DNA of 14,837 bases from Bacteroidales bacterium (GTDB lineage Bacteria > Bacteroidota > Bacteroidia > Bacteroidales > UBA932): assembly GCA_017615435.1 (NCBI GenBank), contig JAGAAF010000037.1:1-14837 (forward strand), in the 5' to 3' direction. A program made the translations under genes and the position numbers. Every line of letters starts with the position of its first letter. Positions within the stretch are counted from its first letter, which is position 1. This document shows positions 1-7,622 of this stretch, in pieces. The notes under the pieces were generated by a model, which made no database searches, was not told the origin of the DNA, and saw nothing but the letters and a program-made list of their open reading frames with translations.

Positions 1-181
1 AAGGAACGAAGTTCAGGTAGTAATCCACGATGATGGCCCTGAGCGGTGCTTCGTTCTTCACGAAATCATCTATCTTCTCCGATATGTCGAAGATTATGAT
101 GATGCCGATAATAAGGAGCAGGGCGACGAAAAACGTCACCAGAAACCTTCTGAATATGTACCAGTCCAGTTTCTTTATCAT
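1..181 (-). CDS. LptF/LptG-family (YjgP/YjgQ) permease, N-terminal fragment
   Basis: Only the first 60 codons are inside the window; the gene continues past the left edge. The protein begins MIKKLDWYIFRRF, followed by a strongly hydrophobic segment (about residues 13-35) and then a DISEKIDDF stretch and APLRAIIVDYYLNF. That order is what I recognise as the N-terminus of the Bacteroidota YjgP/YjgQ permeases, the inner-membrane subunits that pull lipopolysaccharide out of the membrane in the LptBFGC transporter. Whether it is the LptF or LptG role cannot be told from this piece. The start is fixed by a 4-bp ATGA overlap with the tgt stop (ATG at 181-179, TGA at 180-178), so it is probably translated by coupling with tgt and shares its promoter. 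Confidence 0.85.
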   Translation of the reverse strand, partial: MIKKLDWYIFRRFLVTFFVALLLIIGIIIIFDISEKIDDFVKNEAPLRAIIVDYYLNFVP

Positions 182-1308
182 AGCCGGGCCGTTAGTTTTT
201 TAACAGCAGCCTCTTTCCAAGCGGCGAAATCGCCAGCTTCTATATGGGTACGGGCCTGACGGACCACGTCCAGATAGAAGGCGAGGTTGTGTTCGCTGGC
301 TATCATAGCCGCAAACATCTCCCCCGCGATGAAGAGGTGTCTCAAATAAGCTTTCGAGTAGGCTTGGTCCACAAACGAAGTGCCACAGGGGTCGATGGGC
401 GAAAAATCGTTCTCCCACTTCGCATTGCGCATATTCATAACGCCGTTCCAGGTGAAGAGCATACCGTTGCGACCGTTCCTCGTGGGCATCACGCAGTCGA
501 ACAAATACACTCCCCTTGCGATGGCCTCGAGTATGTTGGCCGGAGTTCCTACTCCCATCAGATAACGCGCCTTGTCCTGCGGGATCACGGGATCCAGCAC
601 TTCGAGCATCTCGTACATCTTCTCCGTCGGTTCACCCACGGCAAGGCCGCCTATGGATATGCCGGCATCCGCAAACTCGAGCGCGTGCTCGGCCGCTTCC
701 ACCCTCAGGTCAGGATAAATACAACCCTGGATTATGGGGAAAAAGGTCTGCGAATACCCATAGAGCGGTTCGGTCTCGCTGAAACGCCTGGCGAAACGCT
801 CAAGCCAGCGTTTGGTAAGGTCGAGCGACTTTCTCGCATAGCGTTTGTCAGCATCTCCAGGGCAGCATTCGTCGAGGGCCATCATAATGTCCGCTCCGAT
901 TATGCGCTGCGTATCCACGTTGTTCTCGGGAGTGAAGGTGTGCCTCGAGCCGTCTATGTGGCTCTGGAATGTGCATCCCTCCTCCTTGAGTTTCCTGATT
1001 CCAGTGAGGGAAAACACCTGGAATCCACCGCTGTCGGTGAGGATGGGGCGGTCCCAGTTCTCGAACTTGTGCAGTCCTCCGGCAGCCCTGAGGACATCAA
1101 GCCCTGGACGGAGATACAGATGGTAGGTATTGCCGAGGATTATTTCAGCCTTCACATCTTCCTTGAGATCGCGGTGATACACGCCCTTCACCGAGCCGAC
1201 AGTACCGACCGGCATAAAGATAGGAGTGCGGATCTGACCGTGGTCGGTCGAAATGAGACCAACCCTGGCGGCACTTGCGGAATCTTTGTGAAGAAGCTGA
1301 AAAATCAT
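178..1308 (-). CDS. tgt: Queuine/preQ1 tRNA-guanine transglycosylase
   Basis: This 376-residue protein has the usual bacterial Tgt length. Tgt swaps guanine-34 in GUN-anticodon tRNAs for preQ1 on the way to queuosine. Visible landmarks are TDSGGFQVFSL with the catalytic Asp92, the substrate-pocket Asp147 in ALDEC, IQG at 193-195, GGLAVGE at 220-226, MGVGTP at 251-256 and the nucleophile Asp271 in FDCVMPTRNG. The zinc site is odd. The family normally has CxCxxC upstream of YSRAYL, but here the aligned positions are Gly309, Ser311 and Asp314, and only the His ligand (His340, in SEHNL) remains. From memory other Bacteroidota Tgt proteins look similar. The ATG at 1308 lies only four bases after a TAnnTTTG promoter box, so the mRNA may be nearly leaderless. 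It overlaps the downstream permease gene by 4 bp. Confidence 0.97.
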   Translation of the reverse strand: MIFQLLHKDSASAARVGLISTDHGQIRTPIFMPVGTVGSVKGVYHRDLKEDVKAEIILGNTYHLYLRPGLDVLRAAGGLHKFENWDRPILTDSGGFQVFSLTGIRKLKEEGCTFQSHIDGSRHTFTPENNVDTQRIIGADIMMALDECCPGDADKRYARKSLDLTKRWLERFARRFSETEPLYGYSQTFFPIIQGCIYPDLRVEAAEHALEFADAGISIGGLAVGEPTEKMYEMLEVLDPVIPQDKARYLMGVGTPANILEAIARGVYLFDCVMPTRNGRNGMLFTWNGVMNMRNAKWENDFSPIDPCGTSFVDQAYSKAYLRHLFIAGEMFAAMIASEHNLAFYLDVVRQARTHIEAGDFAAWKEAAVKKLTARL

Positions 1309-1312
1309 CGCC

Positions 1313-1320
1313 CAAAGATA
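1313..1320 (-). promoter_or_regulatory. Bacteroidota -7 box for tgt
   Basis: On the minus strand this reads TATCTTTG, an exact match to the TAnnTTTG consensus of the Bacteroidota primary sigma factor. It ends four bases before the tgt ATG, which would place the transcript start at or next to the start codon. I see no clean TTG in the -33 region. The assignment rests on motif and position only. Confidence 0.55.
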
Positions 1321-1342
1321 GTGAAATCCCGCGAAAAACTTG

Positions 1343-1350
1343 TAAATTTG
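1343..1350 (+). promoter_or_regulatory. Bacteroidota -7 box for the MFS transporter
   Basis: TAAATTTG matches TAnnTTTG exactly and lies 31 bp before the ATG at 1382, giving a leader of roughly 25 nt. No obvious -33 TTG is visible. It is back to back with the tgt box, 22 bp away, so the two promoters occupy each other's -33 zone. Confidence 0.5.
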
Positions 1351-1381
1351 TTAGTTACTCGATTAATCAGATAACACTATA

Positions 1382-2659
1382 ATGAAAAGTTCACAACTCA
1401 AGATCAGGCTGGTCCTGATGCTTATCCTCCAGTACGCCGCGTGGGGAGCTTACCTTACCTCCCTCGGCAGGTATCTCGGCAATGCCGGACTCGGCCCCCA
1501 GATCAAGTGGTTCTTCGCGATGCAGGGCATAGTCAGCATCTTTATGCCCACCCTTATGGGCATCGTAGCTGACCGTTATATCCAGGCGCAGAAGACCCTT
1601 TCGCTATGCCACGGCCTCGCAGGGCTGTTTATGATCGGAGCCGGTCTGTACTGCCTCAGCGCTGGCGCCAGCATTCAGTTCGCCCCGCTATTCGTGCTCT
1701 ACAGCCTCAGTGTGGCGTTCTATATGCCCACTATCGCAATCTCCAATTCAGTGGCATACAACGCTATGGGCAAGAACGGAATGGATCCTGTCAAGGAATT
1801 CCCTCCGCTCCGAGTGTTCGGAACCGTAGGCTTCATCTGCAGTATGCTGCTTACCAACTTCGTGAAGATAGGCGGAGTCGCAATGCAGGATTCTTACACC
1901 CAGCTGTTCTCCTCCGGTATCATCTCGCTTATCCTTTGCGGCTATGCCCTTTCGATGCCAGCCTGCGAGACCAACCGAGGTGAATCCAAGAGCCTTGCAG
2001 AGGCTTTCGGGCTCAAGGCCTTCAGCCTCTTCAAGGACCCTCAGTTCGCGATTTTCTTCATTTTCTCGATGCTTCTCGGCGCTTCGCTCCAGATCACGAA
2101 CGGTTATGCAAACACCTTCCTCGGCTCGTTCGCCCAGGATCCCGCCCTTGCCGACACCTTCGCAGTGAAGAACTCCAATGCCCTTATCGCCATCAGCCAG
2201 GCATCCGAGACCCTTTGCATCCTCCTTATCCCCTTCTGTATGAAGAAACTCGGAATCAAGAAGGTTATGCTGCTCGCGATGTTCGCCTGGGTCTTCCGCT
2301 TCGGCCTGTTCGGCCTCGGCAACCCGGCCTGGCCGGGAGTGCTCCTGTTCGTCCTCAGTTGCATCGTTTACGGCGTCGCCTTCGACTTCTTCAACATCTC
2401 CGGCTCGCTGTATGTGAATGAGAACACCTCAGCCGACATCCGTTCCAGCGCCCAGGGCGTGTTTATGCTTATGACCAACGGTCTGGGAGCCACTATCGGC
2501 ACCCTCGCCGCAGGAAAGGTCGTGGAAGCCTGCGATGTCTTCAACACCCCCGCCAACTGGTCGAACGCCTGGTACATCTTCGCAGGCTACGCATTCGTGG
2601 TGGGACTGCTCTTCGCAATCCTCTTCAAGGACCCGACTAAGAAAGCGGCGAAGGCATAA
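1382..2659 (+). CDS. Nucleoside:H+ symporter-like MFS transporter (NupG/XapB type)
   Basis: This is a 425-residue, strongly hydrophobic protein with about a dozen membrane-spanning stretches and no signal peptide. The N-terminus, with MLILQYAAWGAYLTSLG at about 12-28 and FFAMQGIVSIFMPTLMGIVADR at about 44-65, resembles the nucleoside:H+ symporter family of the major facilitator superfamily. A Pro-rich KEFPPLRVFGTVGF loop lies near 138-151 and a conserved-looking NENTSADIRSSAQG segment near 346-359, both of which I associate with Bacteroidota 'nucleoside permease' proteins. The likely role is uptake of purine or pyrimidine nucleosides across the inner membrane, which would suit the two phosphorylases at 13108-14768, though they are 10 kb away. 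The substrate is inferred from the family. The gene is divergent from tgt and ends 3 bp before the convergent fimbrial gene. Confidence 0.85.
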   Translation: MKSSQLKIRLVLMLILQYAAWGAYLTSLGRYLGNAGLGPQIKWFFAMQGIVSIFMPTLMGIVADRYIQAQKTLSLCHGLAGLFMIGAGLYCLSAGASIQFAPLFVLYSLSVAFYMPTIAISNSVAYNAMGKNGMDPVKEFPPLRVFGTVGFICSMLLTNFVKIGGVAMQDSYTQLFSSGIISLILCGYALSMPACETNRGESKSLAEAFGLKAFSLFKDPQFAIFFIFSMLLGASLQITNGYANTFLGSFAQDPALADTFAVKNSNALIAISQASETLCILLIPFCMKKLGIKKVMLLAMFAWVFRFGLFGLGNPAWPGVLLFVLSCIVYGVAFDFFNISGSLYVNENTSADIRSSAQGVFMLMTNGLGATIGTLAAGKVVEACDVFNTPANWSNAWYIFAGYAFVVGLLFAILFKDPTKKAAKA

Positions 2660-2662
2660 CAA

Positions 2663-5482
2663 TCAGAACACATAAGTATCCATCGCGGCCTCGAGAATGT
2701 AGTTTTCGAGGCCGTTGTATTTTCCGACGCTCATATTTCCCACATCATACTGCCTTACGAGGTAATAGTAACCTTTGCTGCCGTCTGCCTTCCAACCTTT
2801 GTTTTCAGACAGGTCGGTAGCCGAACGGTCCAGCAACAATGAACCGGACGTATATTCGTTCACGGTAAAGGAAAAGCGGAAACGGCTCATATCGGAACTC
2901 AAAGTGCCGATCAAGCTCTGCAGGCTGCCGGGTGCAGGAATCCCACTGATTGAGAGGACACCGATACGGTTGATACTGGGAACCCATATCTGATAAGCCG
3001 AGGAGTTGAACTCGCTTATCACACCTATCGAGAGAGGGAAACCACCTGACCAGGAGGAGTAGATATCACTTTGCAAGGCATAGTCACAGAACGGTTTGAA
3101 ATTGACGTACATCTTCGAATTCTCGAAAACCACGGAACACCCCACACTCAAATACAGGATCAGGGACAGGCTATAATAACCCGTGTACGACCTCCCGGAA
3201 TGCGGATTTGTTACCGTCCCTCTGAGCCCCAGCGCCCCGCAGGCGGGAAACACAGTACTGCTTATTTCCGAAAAACTCAAGGAAGAACCGGACACGGAGG
3301 CCCCGGTTGAATACTTATCAGCCGTTCCGGCAGAGTATGCCGCCGAAGGATTGTCGCAAGCACCACCGTCGATATGGACTATACTCCACGTTACATTATT
3401 GAAAGTGGGGTCCAGGTAATCCCCTCCTGAAGTGAAATCAATTGACGAAGAGCTGTTTCTCAAACTTCCGGGCGCTATCTGGTAGTTGTAAACTGATCCC
3501 AGATACCTCTGCGAGGGGAATGCCGGTTTGCCCGTAATAGTGCCGCTTGCACTAATCACGACCCCGCTTGCCATCGTAAGGCTTGCATTGATTGCATAGG
3601 TCGGATTCGACGTGCCGAAATCGGTCAGGCCGTATAGATACACGCTGGCCAGATTGCCGGACTGGGCAATTTCTTCGCAACCTACCCCCGCGATTGTCGC
3701 ATTCAGAAAGCCGTAGTTCGCTCCTCCGCCACTGATCGACGGCGCCCCATACAAGTCCAGGAAATCGCTTACCCTATCCTGCTGCGAAGATGATTTGTTC
3801 TTGTACGTCAAGAGGGCAAGCGGAATCTTGAACGACTCCAGATCCAGCCGCGCACCGTTCTTCCCGAGCAGATAGACAGGCGTCACCGTGTCGTAATATA
3901 GCGAATGCAGTCCGCTGTACTGCCGGTTTCCCGCTTCTGAGACAAAAGAGTCGTCTATCGCCAGTCCGGGATTCACCACGCCTGACATCAACAACTTCGT
4001 CCTGGTATGGTGCTGAGTCATCTGCACATAAGTGGTCGCCCCGCCGGCCTGCAGCATACGGATATAAACTATGCGCTGGTTATGGGCCACATAATACTCT
4101 ACGTGATTCTGAGCGTCATAATGATATTCTATATTCTCGGATGCGCTTTTGTATCCTGCTATCGTGGTGTTCCACTGTCCGGTCTCCACACGCACCGGAT
4201 CCGATTCGCTTACATTTGTCAACTGAAGATATCCGTACTGGCCCGGATAATCCGGACGGAGGTAGGAGTAGTTCTCGAACGCCCCCATCTGATAACTTAG
4301 CGTGAGAAGTATGGATGCCGACACTCTTCCGTCCCACGAAGTCACCGTAAGGGTCGAGGTCGGACGGAGGTCTCCGTAGTAGATTCCCCTCACATACACC
4401 CTGCCGTTCTCCACCTTGGCTTCCATCACAGGCTCGTCGGGGCCTGTAAGGGACACCGAATATGACAGATCGGGAGGACTTACGGTAAGGGGAATCTGAG
4501 TCCATCCGCTTTCCTGCATCAATACTTGCTGCGAGTTGGAGAACGCCAGCACCCGATCGTCATCCAGGTTGTCCATATCCACCTTCCAGCTGCTTCTGCA
4601 GGTGCCCGAATCGCTGAGCGAAAGAGTGATGGTCACCGAAGAGTTTCGGGTCACATTGAAATCAGTGCAGTTGTCCGCGCCAAGCATCAGGTTGAAACTG
4701 AGGTCGGCGACAGCGCCGCCAGTCGTCCACTCACCTTCTATGTGGAGATAAGTGCACAATGTCCGTTTGGCTGCCGGGATGTTCGAAGGCACCTTCTCCC
4801 ACGGGTCTGAATTGCCTGGGAGCAAAACTCCCTGGCAATTCTCCGGGATATAGAACACCGCGCTCCGGCCATTGTTCAAGGCGGTAAGATCGGCCGCCGT
4901 GGCGGTGTCGCCGCGGATGGTTGACGCTGCCGCGCTCGCCGCGGCGAAAGGCCTCACGGCGGCCGCCTGCTGCAAGACCTCCACCGAAGTAATCTGATAG
5001 TCACATTTCTCAAGATTATTGTCCAGTCGGAGGATGTAACGTGCGAACAGTCGCGTAAGGGGCAGCTCCAGCGGGGTCTGAGAAGCGCCGGCCACCATCT
5101 GTCTGCCTTCACGGAAGCACATAACCATATCCGAGGGAGTCACGCTGATCGTGGACAGATCGCTTTCCAGCATCGGAGCGTGAATCTCGCCGCAGTTGGC
5201 AAGCGCATATATCCTGTATGCGGCATTCCTCACAAGCAGAAGCTCGATTTCGTCGTCCTCAGCGAAGGATTCAGTCTCGAGCTGACCGCCCCGGTAAGCA
5301 TAGACATTGATGTTCGACACGGCGGTTTCCGAAATCTGCATTGCGCTCTTCGTTCCCTGCGACGCCCTGACGGACACACGGACCATTTCCTGCGATGAGT
5401 CGCCCGCAGGACTCTGCTCAAGCGGCTCGCACGAAAGGGCGCACAGTGCCGCCAGCGCCGCTATTATTGTTATCTTTCTCAT
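2663..5482 (-). CDS. Large fimbrial accessory/tip-like lipoprotein (DUF4906-like)
   Basis: From the ATG at 5482 the protein has 939 residues. An ATG six codons upstream (5500) is also open, but 5482 overlaps the preceding stop as ATGA and begins a clean signal peptide, so I prefer it. The lipoprotein signal is MRKITIIAALAALCALSC, with Cys18 as the probable lipidation site. The first ~300 residues look like a fimbrillin module: an INVYAYRGG strand near 58-66, an LLLVRNAAYRIYALANCGE segment near 82-100, and a LGADNCTDFNVTRNSS stretch near 267-282 of the kind I recall from DUF4906 proteins. The rest is Ser/Thr/Tyr/Gly-rich predicted beta structure with few recognisable motifs. As third gene after stem and anchor genes it is probably a tip or accessory subunit or adhesin; the ligand is unknown. 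A terminator-like inverted repeat for the opposing transporter gene lies inside its last codons. Confidence 0.8.
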   Translation of the reverse strand: MRKITIIAALAALCALSCEPLEQSPAGDSSQEMVRVSVRASQGTKSAMQISETAVSNINVYAYRGGQLETESFAEDDEIELLLVRNAAYRIYALANCGEIHAPMLESDLSTISVTPSDMVMCFREGRQMVAGASQTPLELPLTRLFARYILRLDNNLEKCDYQITSVEVLQQAAAVRPFAAASAAASTIRGDTATAADLTALNNGRSAVFYIPENCQGVLLPGNSDPWEKVPSNIPAAKRTLCTYLHIEGEWTTGGAVADLSFNLMLGADNCTDFNVTRNSSVTITLSLSDSGTCRSSWKVDMDNLDDDRVLAFSNSQQVLMQESGWTQIPLTVSPPDLSYSVSLTGPDEPVMEAKVENGRVYVRGIYYGDLRPTSTLTVTSWDGRVSASILLTLSYQMGAFENYSYLRPDYPGQYGYLQLTNVSESDPVRVETGQWNTTIAGYKSASENIEYHYDAQNHVEYYVAHNQRIVYIRMLQAGGATTYVQMTQHHTRTKLLMSGVVNPGLAIDDSFVSEAGNRQYSGLHSLYYDTVTPVYLLGKNGARLDLESFKIPLALLTYKNKSSSQQDRVSDFLDLYGAPSISGGGANYGFLNATIAGVGCEEIAQSGNLASVYLYGLTDFGTSNPTYAINASLTMASGVVISASGTITGKPAFPSQRYLGSVYNYQIAPGSLRNSSSSIDFTSGGDYLDPTFNNVTWSIVHIDGGACDNPSAAYSAGTADKYSTGASVSGSSLSFSEISSTVFPACGALGLRGTVTNPHSGRSYTGYYSLSLILYLSVGCSVVFENSKMYVNFKPFCDYALQSDIYSSWSGGFPLSIGVISEFNSSAYQIWVPSINRIGVLSISGIPAPGSLQSLIGTLSSDMSRFRFSFTVNEYTSGSLLLDRSATDLSENKGWKADGSKGYYYLVRQYDVGNMSVGKYNGLENYILEAAMDTYVF
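2686..2723 (+). terminator. Probable intrinsic terminator of the MFS gene, inside the opposing gene
   Basis: A perfect 9-bp inverted repeat, CGGCCTCGA (2686-2694) and TCGAGGCCG (2706-2714), encloses an 11-nt loop and is followed on the plus strand by TTGTATTTT. It starts 27 bp after the transporter stop. The minus-strand flank has no comparable T run, so it suits plus-strand transcripts. The same bases encode GLENYILEA at the C-terminus of the fimbrial protein. Confidence 0.6.
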
Positions 5483-6249
5483 AATTCTATCTTTTCCCAT
5501 TGGCGGATCTGAACCGACACGCCTGCGTTGGTGTAATCCACATTCACATACAAATCCTCGAGATCTTCTCTGTCCCAGTCATAGCCGGCGGCCTTTATGT
5601 AATCGCCCAGAGCTATTCTGTCCACAGGGGCGTCATCGGCCTTTGTCATATTCCTGTCGTAGAATTCCAACTCCAGCGAGTCGTCCAACTGACGAGGAAG
5701 GCAAATAATGTGATACTCCCCGATTACAGGATGGACCGTCCGCGAGAACGGGCCGCTTACCGGAGTAAGATTTCTGTAATCCATACCGCAGACATTGCCC
5801 TTTACCTTCACATAGAAGGGATAAGACGCGCTCTCGGATTCTATAATGGTGAGATAAAGCAGGGCGAACTGCTTATGAAGAACAAACGACACTTCCACTA
5901 TGTCGGAATAAATACCCAAACTGTCCGAAACTGCATAAATCTCGTCCATTTCTCCGCCCTGCCCTATCATCACCTTACCGTTTTCCAGCTCACAACCGTG
6001 AAGCCCGCTCATCACCGAGAGGAGCATAGGCCCCCTTTCGATTTCGAAGTCCAACTCGGCAATGTCGCCTTCCTTGGATATCTGCCCTTCATACATAGAG
6101 GTTGTTCCCTGGGCAAACACTTGCATCAGGTCTTCGTCTCCGCCGCTCGCAAACAGCCTTACGAGGCCGGGGCAGGCGGTTCTGTCCGTCTTGATTGAGC
6201 ACGAGGCTAAACAAAGGGCGCACATACATATGAAAGGTATGGTTCTCAT
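5479..6249 (-). CDS. FimB/Mfa2-family fimbrial anchor lipoprotein
   Basis: This 256-residue protein begins with a lipoprotein signal ending in a good lipobox, LASC, with Cys17 as the lipidated residue. Shortly after comes a DRTACPGLVRLF segment (about residues 22-33), the conserved Cys-Pro strand I associate with FimB/Mfa2 anchors. Proteins of this family cap the base of type V (Bacteroidales) pili, tether them to the outer membrane and regulate their length. The remainder is mixed beta sequence ending in a VNVDYTNAGVSVQIRQW strand, which is compatible with the two-domain transthyretin-like fold. It starts 7 bp after the fimbrillin stop, and its TGA overlaps the next ATG by 4 bp, so the three genes should be one transcriptional and translational unit. 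Family assignment is by length, signal peptide, Cys-Pro motif and context. Confidence 0.8.
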   Translation of the reverse strand: MRTIPFICMCALCLASCSIKTDRTACPGLVRLFASGGDEDLMQVFAQGTTSMYEGQISKEGDIAELDFEIERGPMLLSVMSGLHGCELENGKVMIGQGGEMDEIYAVSDSLGIYSDIVEVSFVLHKQFALLYLTIIESESASYPFYVKVKGNVCGMDYRNLTPVSGPFSRTVHPVIGEYHIICLPRQLDDSLELEFYDRNMTKADDAPVDRIALGDYIKAAGYDWDREDLEDLYVNVDYTNAGVSVQIRQWEKIEL

Positions 6250-6256
6250 CGGTCCG

Positions 6257-7234
6257 CTAGATTATCTGTTCGGCGATATCGCTGGTTGTCCAGCCCGAAA
6301 CAGTCACGCTGAAGGAAATGTCATCCGACGACACGGGCGTGTCGGGATTGTCACTTCCGCCCCTCTTGATGGTAACTCCCGCGATTTCATACGATTTGTT
6401 GTTCTGCATAGCAGGGAGATTCACCGGATAGTAGTACTTATGAGTGCCCAGAGTGGCCACTATCACAAGCCTTGTGACTTTGGAAGTAGCGGGATTCGGC
6501 ATTACATAGAAGTAATGAGGAGTGGAGTATGAGGCGTTGTTGGCGATAGTTGCGCCGGGAGTATCCCTAAGCAGGGCTGCGAGTTCTCCCCTGTCCTTTG
6601 ACTGGTTGTACCATTTACCCGGCGCAGCGTCGAGCTTGTAATTGATATTGCCGGCGGCGTTGATAACATAGATCGAATCAACCCTGAACGAGAGGCCCTG
6701 AAGCGCCGGAGCGAGGAAGTTTCGGGTAATCTTCTTGAGTACGATTCTCGACACCATCCTCGACACGGGTACAGTCACAGATTTTGTTCCCGGGAGAGTT
6801 GTGGAAGTCTTTCCGACCATAACGAACGAATTTGTCGAATTGGCAGACAGGTCCACCACCGTACTTTCAAGAGCCGACAGAGAAGTGACGGCCGAAAGGT
6901 CGGGGCCATTGACGACCGCATAGATAGTTCTAGTTCCGGCGGTGCAGGAAACCGACACCGAACTCGAGTTCGCAGTGCCGTAAGCGTCGAGGAAATCGCC
7001 CCTGAAAACCAGTACCTGAAGAGAGCTGACGCTCGCCTCGTTCGCAGAGACTGCAGCGGCCTCTCCGGTGGCCTTTGTTTCCACTTCCACGGCGGCCCCG
7101 CCCAAAGTAACATTTATGTTATATCTCTGGTCTGGAACACCCTGAGACGCGGGTGCCTCGAACTTATTGCAGGAATAAAACAGCGTTGCAAGAGCAAACG
7201 CGAATACGATAAATAATGTGCTTTTCTGTTTCAT
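6257..7234 (-). CDS. Major fimbrillin (FimA/Mfa1-type pilin) lipoprotein
   Basis: The protein has 325 residues. It has a lipoprotein signal with Cys22 (LFYSC), then a propeptide-like stretch with candidate Arg/Lys cleavage points at Arg37 (PDQR/YNI) and Lys54 (VETK/ATGE). In type V pili such cleavage removes the lipidated N-terminus and frees the groove for strand exchange between subunits. The VSSLQVLVFRGDFLDAYG strand (about 69-86) and TRTIYAVVNGPDL (101-113) match the N-terminal fimbrillin domain, and LPAMQNNKSYEIAGVTIKRGG (about 273-293) is the typical late strand pair. The C-terminus FSVTVSGWTTSDIAEQII resembles major-subunit tails rather than anchors. First gene of the fimbrial operon, so expected to be the stem subunit. 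No -7 box is visible in the 40 bp separating it from ssb, so its promoter is either degenerate or upstream. Confidence 0.87.
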   Translation of the reverse strand: MKQKSTLFIVFAFALATLFYSCNKFEAPASQGVPDQRYNINVTLGGAAVEVETKATGEAAAVSANEASVSSLQVLVFRGDFLDAYGTANSSSVSVSCTAGTRTIYAVVNGPDLSAVTSLSALESTVVDLSANSTNSFVMVGKTSTTLPGTKSVTVPVSRMVSRIVLKKITRNFLAPALQGLSFRVDSIYVINAAGNINYKLDAAPGKWYNQSKDRGELAALLRDTPGATIANNASYSTPHYFYVMPNPATSKVTRLVIVATLGTHKYYYPVNLPAMQNNKSYEIAGVTIKRGGSDNPDTPVSSDDISFSVTVSGWTTSDIAEQII

Positions 7235-7274
7235 AATTATGATGAAGTTTAGTCAGGTTAATAATAAATTGGGT

Positions 7275-7622
7275 TTAGAATTCGTACTGCAGGGGCTCTT
7301 CGGACTCGATGAGCAGTACCTTAAGAGCGACCACTTCAAAAGAGATCCTCTCCACCCCGTCCTGTCCGGTGAATTTTTTGGTTTGGAGCCTTCCGGAGAC
7401 ATAGACTTTGCTGCCCGTTTTGAGTTTGTCGAGATCTTGTATTTTGTCGTTCTCCCAGGCGACTACATTGTGCCAGGTAGTGTCGATTTGCGCCACCCCT
7501 TCTTTGTCTTTGTACGCCCTGGATGTAGCAACTGAAAACCTCGACATTTTACTCCCCGAGATGACTTGAGTCTTGATTGTTCCGATGACTCCCCTTAACT
7601 CGATTCTGTTTAATTGTTCCAT
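7275..7622 (-). CDS. ssb: Short single-stranded DNA-binding protein
   Basis: I start it at the ATG at 7622 (115 residues, MEQLNRIELRGVIG). The frame opens further upstream to an ATG at 7664, but those 14 residues are basic and unlike the family, and the A/T-rich stretch just before 7622 looks like a Bacteroidota leader. The OB-fold core is clear: RIELRGVIG (6-14), FSVATSRAYKDKEG (29-42), DTTWHNVVAW with Trp50 and Trp56, then GSKVYVSGRLQTKKFTGQDG. The long flexible linker and DDDIPF-type tip used by replicative SSB to recruit partners are absent; the protein ends EEPLQYEF, which keeps only acidic residues and a final Phe. It may be a secondary SSB or the lineage's short form. It sits 40 bp upstream of the fimbrillin on the same strand. 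Confidence 0.93.
   Translation of the reverse strand: MEQLNRIELRGVIGTIKTQVISGSKMSRFSVATSRAYKDKEGVAQIDTTWHNVVAWENDKIQDLDKLKTGSKVYVSGRLQTKKFTGQDGVERISFEVVALKVLLIESEEPLQYEF

Noticed and set aside
244..1374. A 376-codon open frame antisense to nearly all of tgt
   Set aside because: The encoded protein resembles no family I know and lies exactly opposite a gene with all Tgt motifs. It is explained by codon bias on the other strand.
5483..5500. An earlier ATG for the large fimbrial lipoprotein
   Set aside because: Starting at 5500 would put MGKDRI before the signal peptide and lengthen the overlap with the anchor gene. The ATG at 5482 gives a standard signal peptide and an ATGA junction.
7235..7274. 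An invertible, phase-variable promoter upstream of the fimbrillin
   Set aside because: I looked for inverted repeats flanking a promoter box between ssb and the fimbrillin. The gap is only 40 bp and holds neither.
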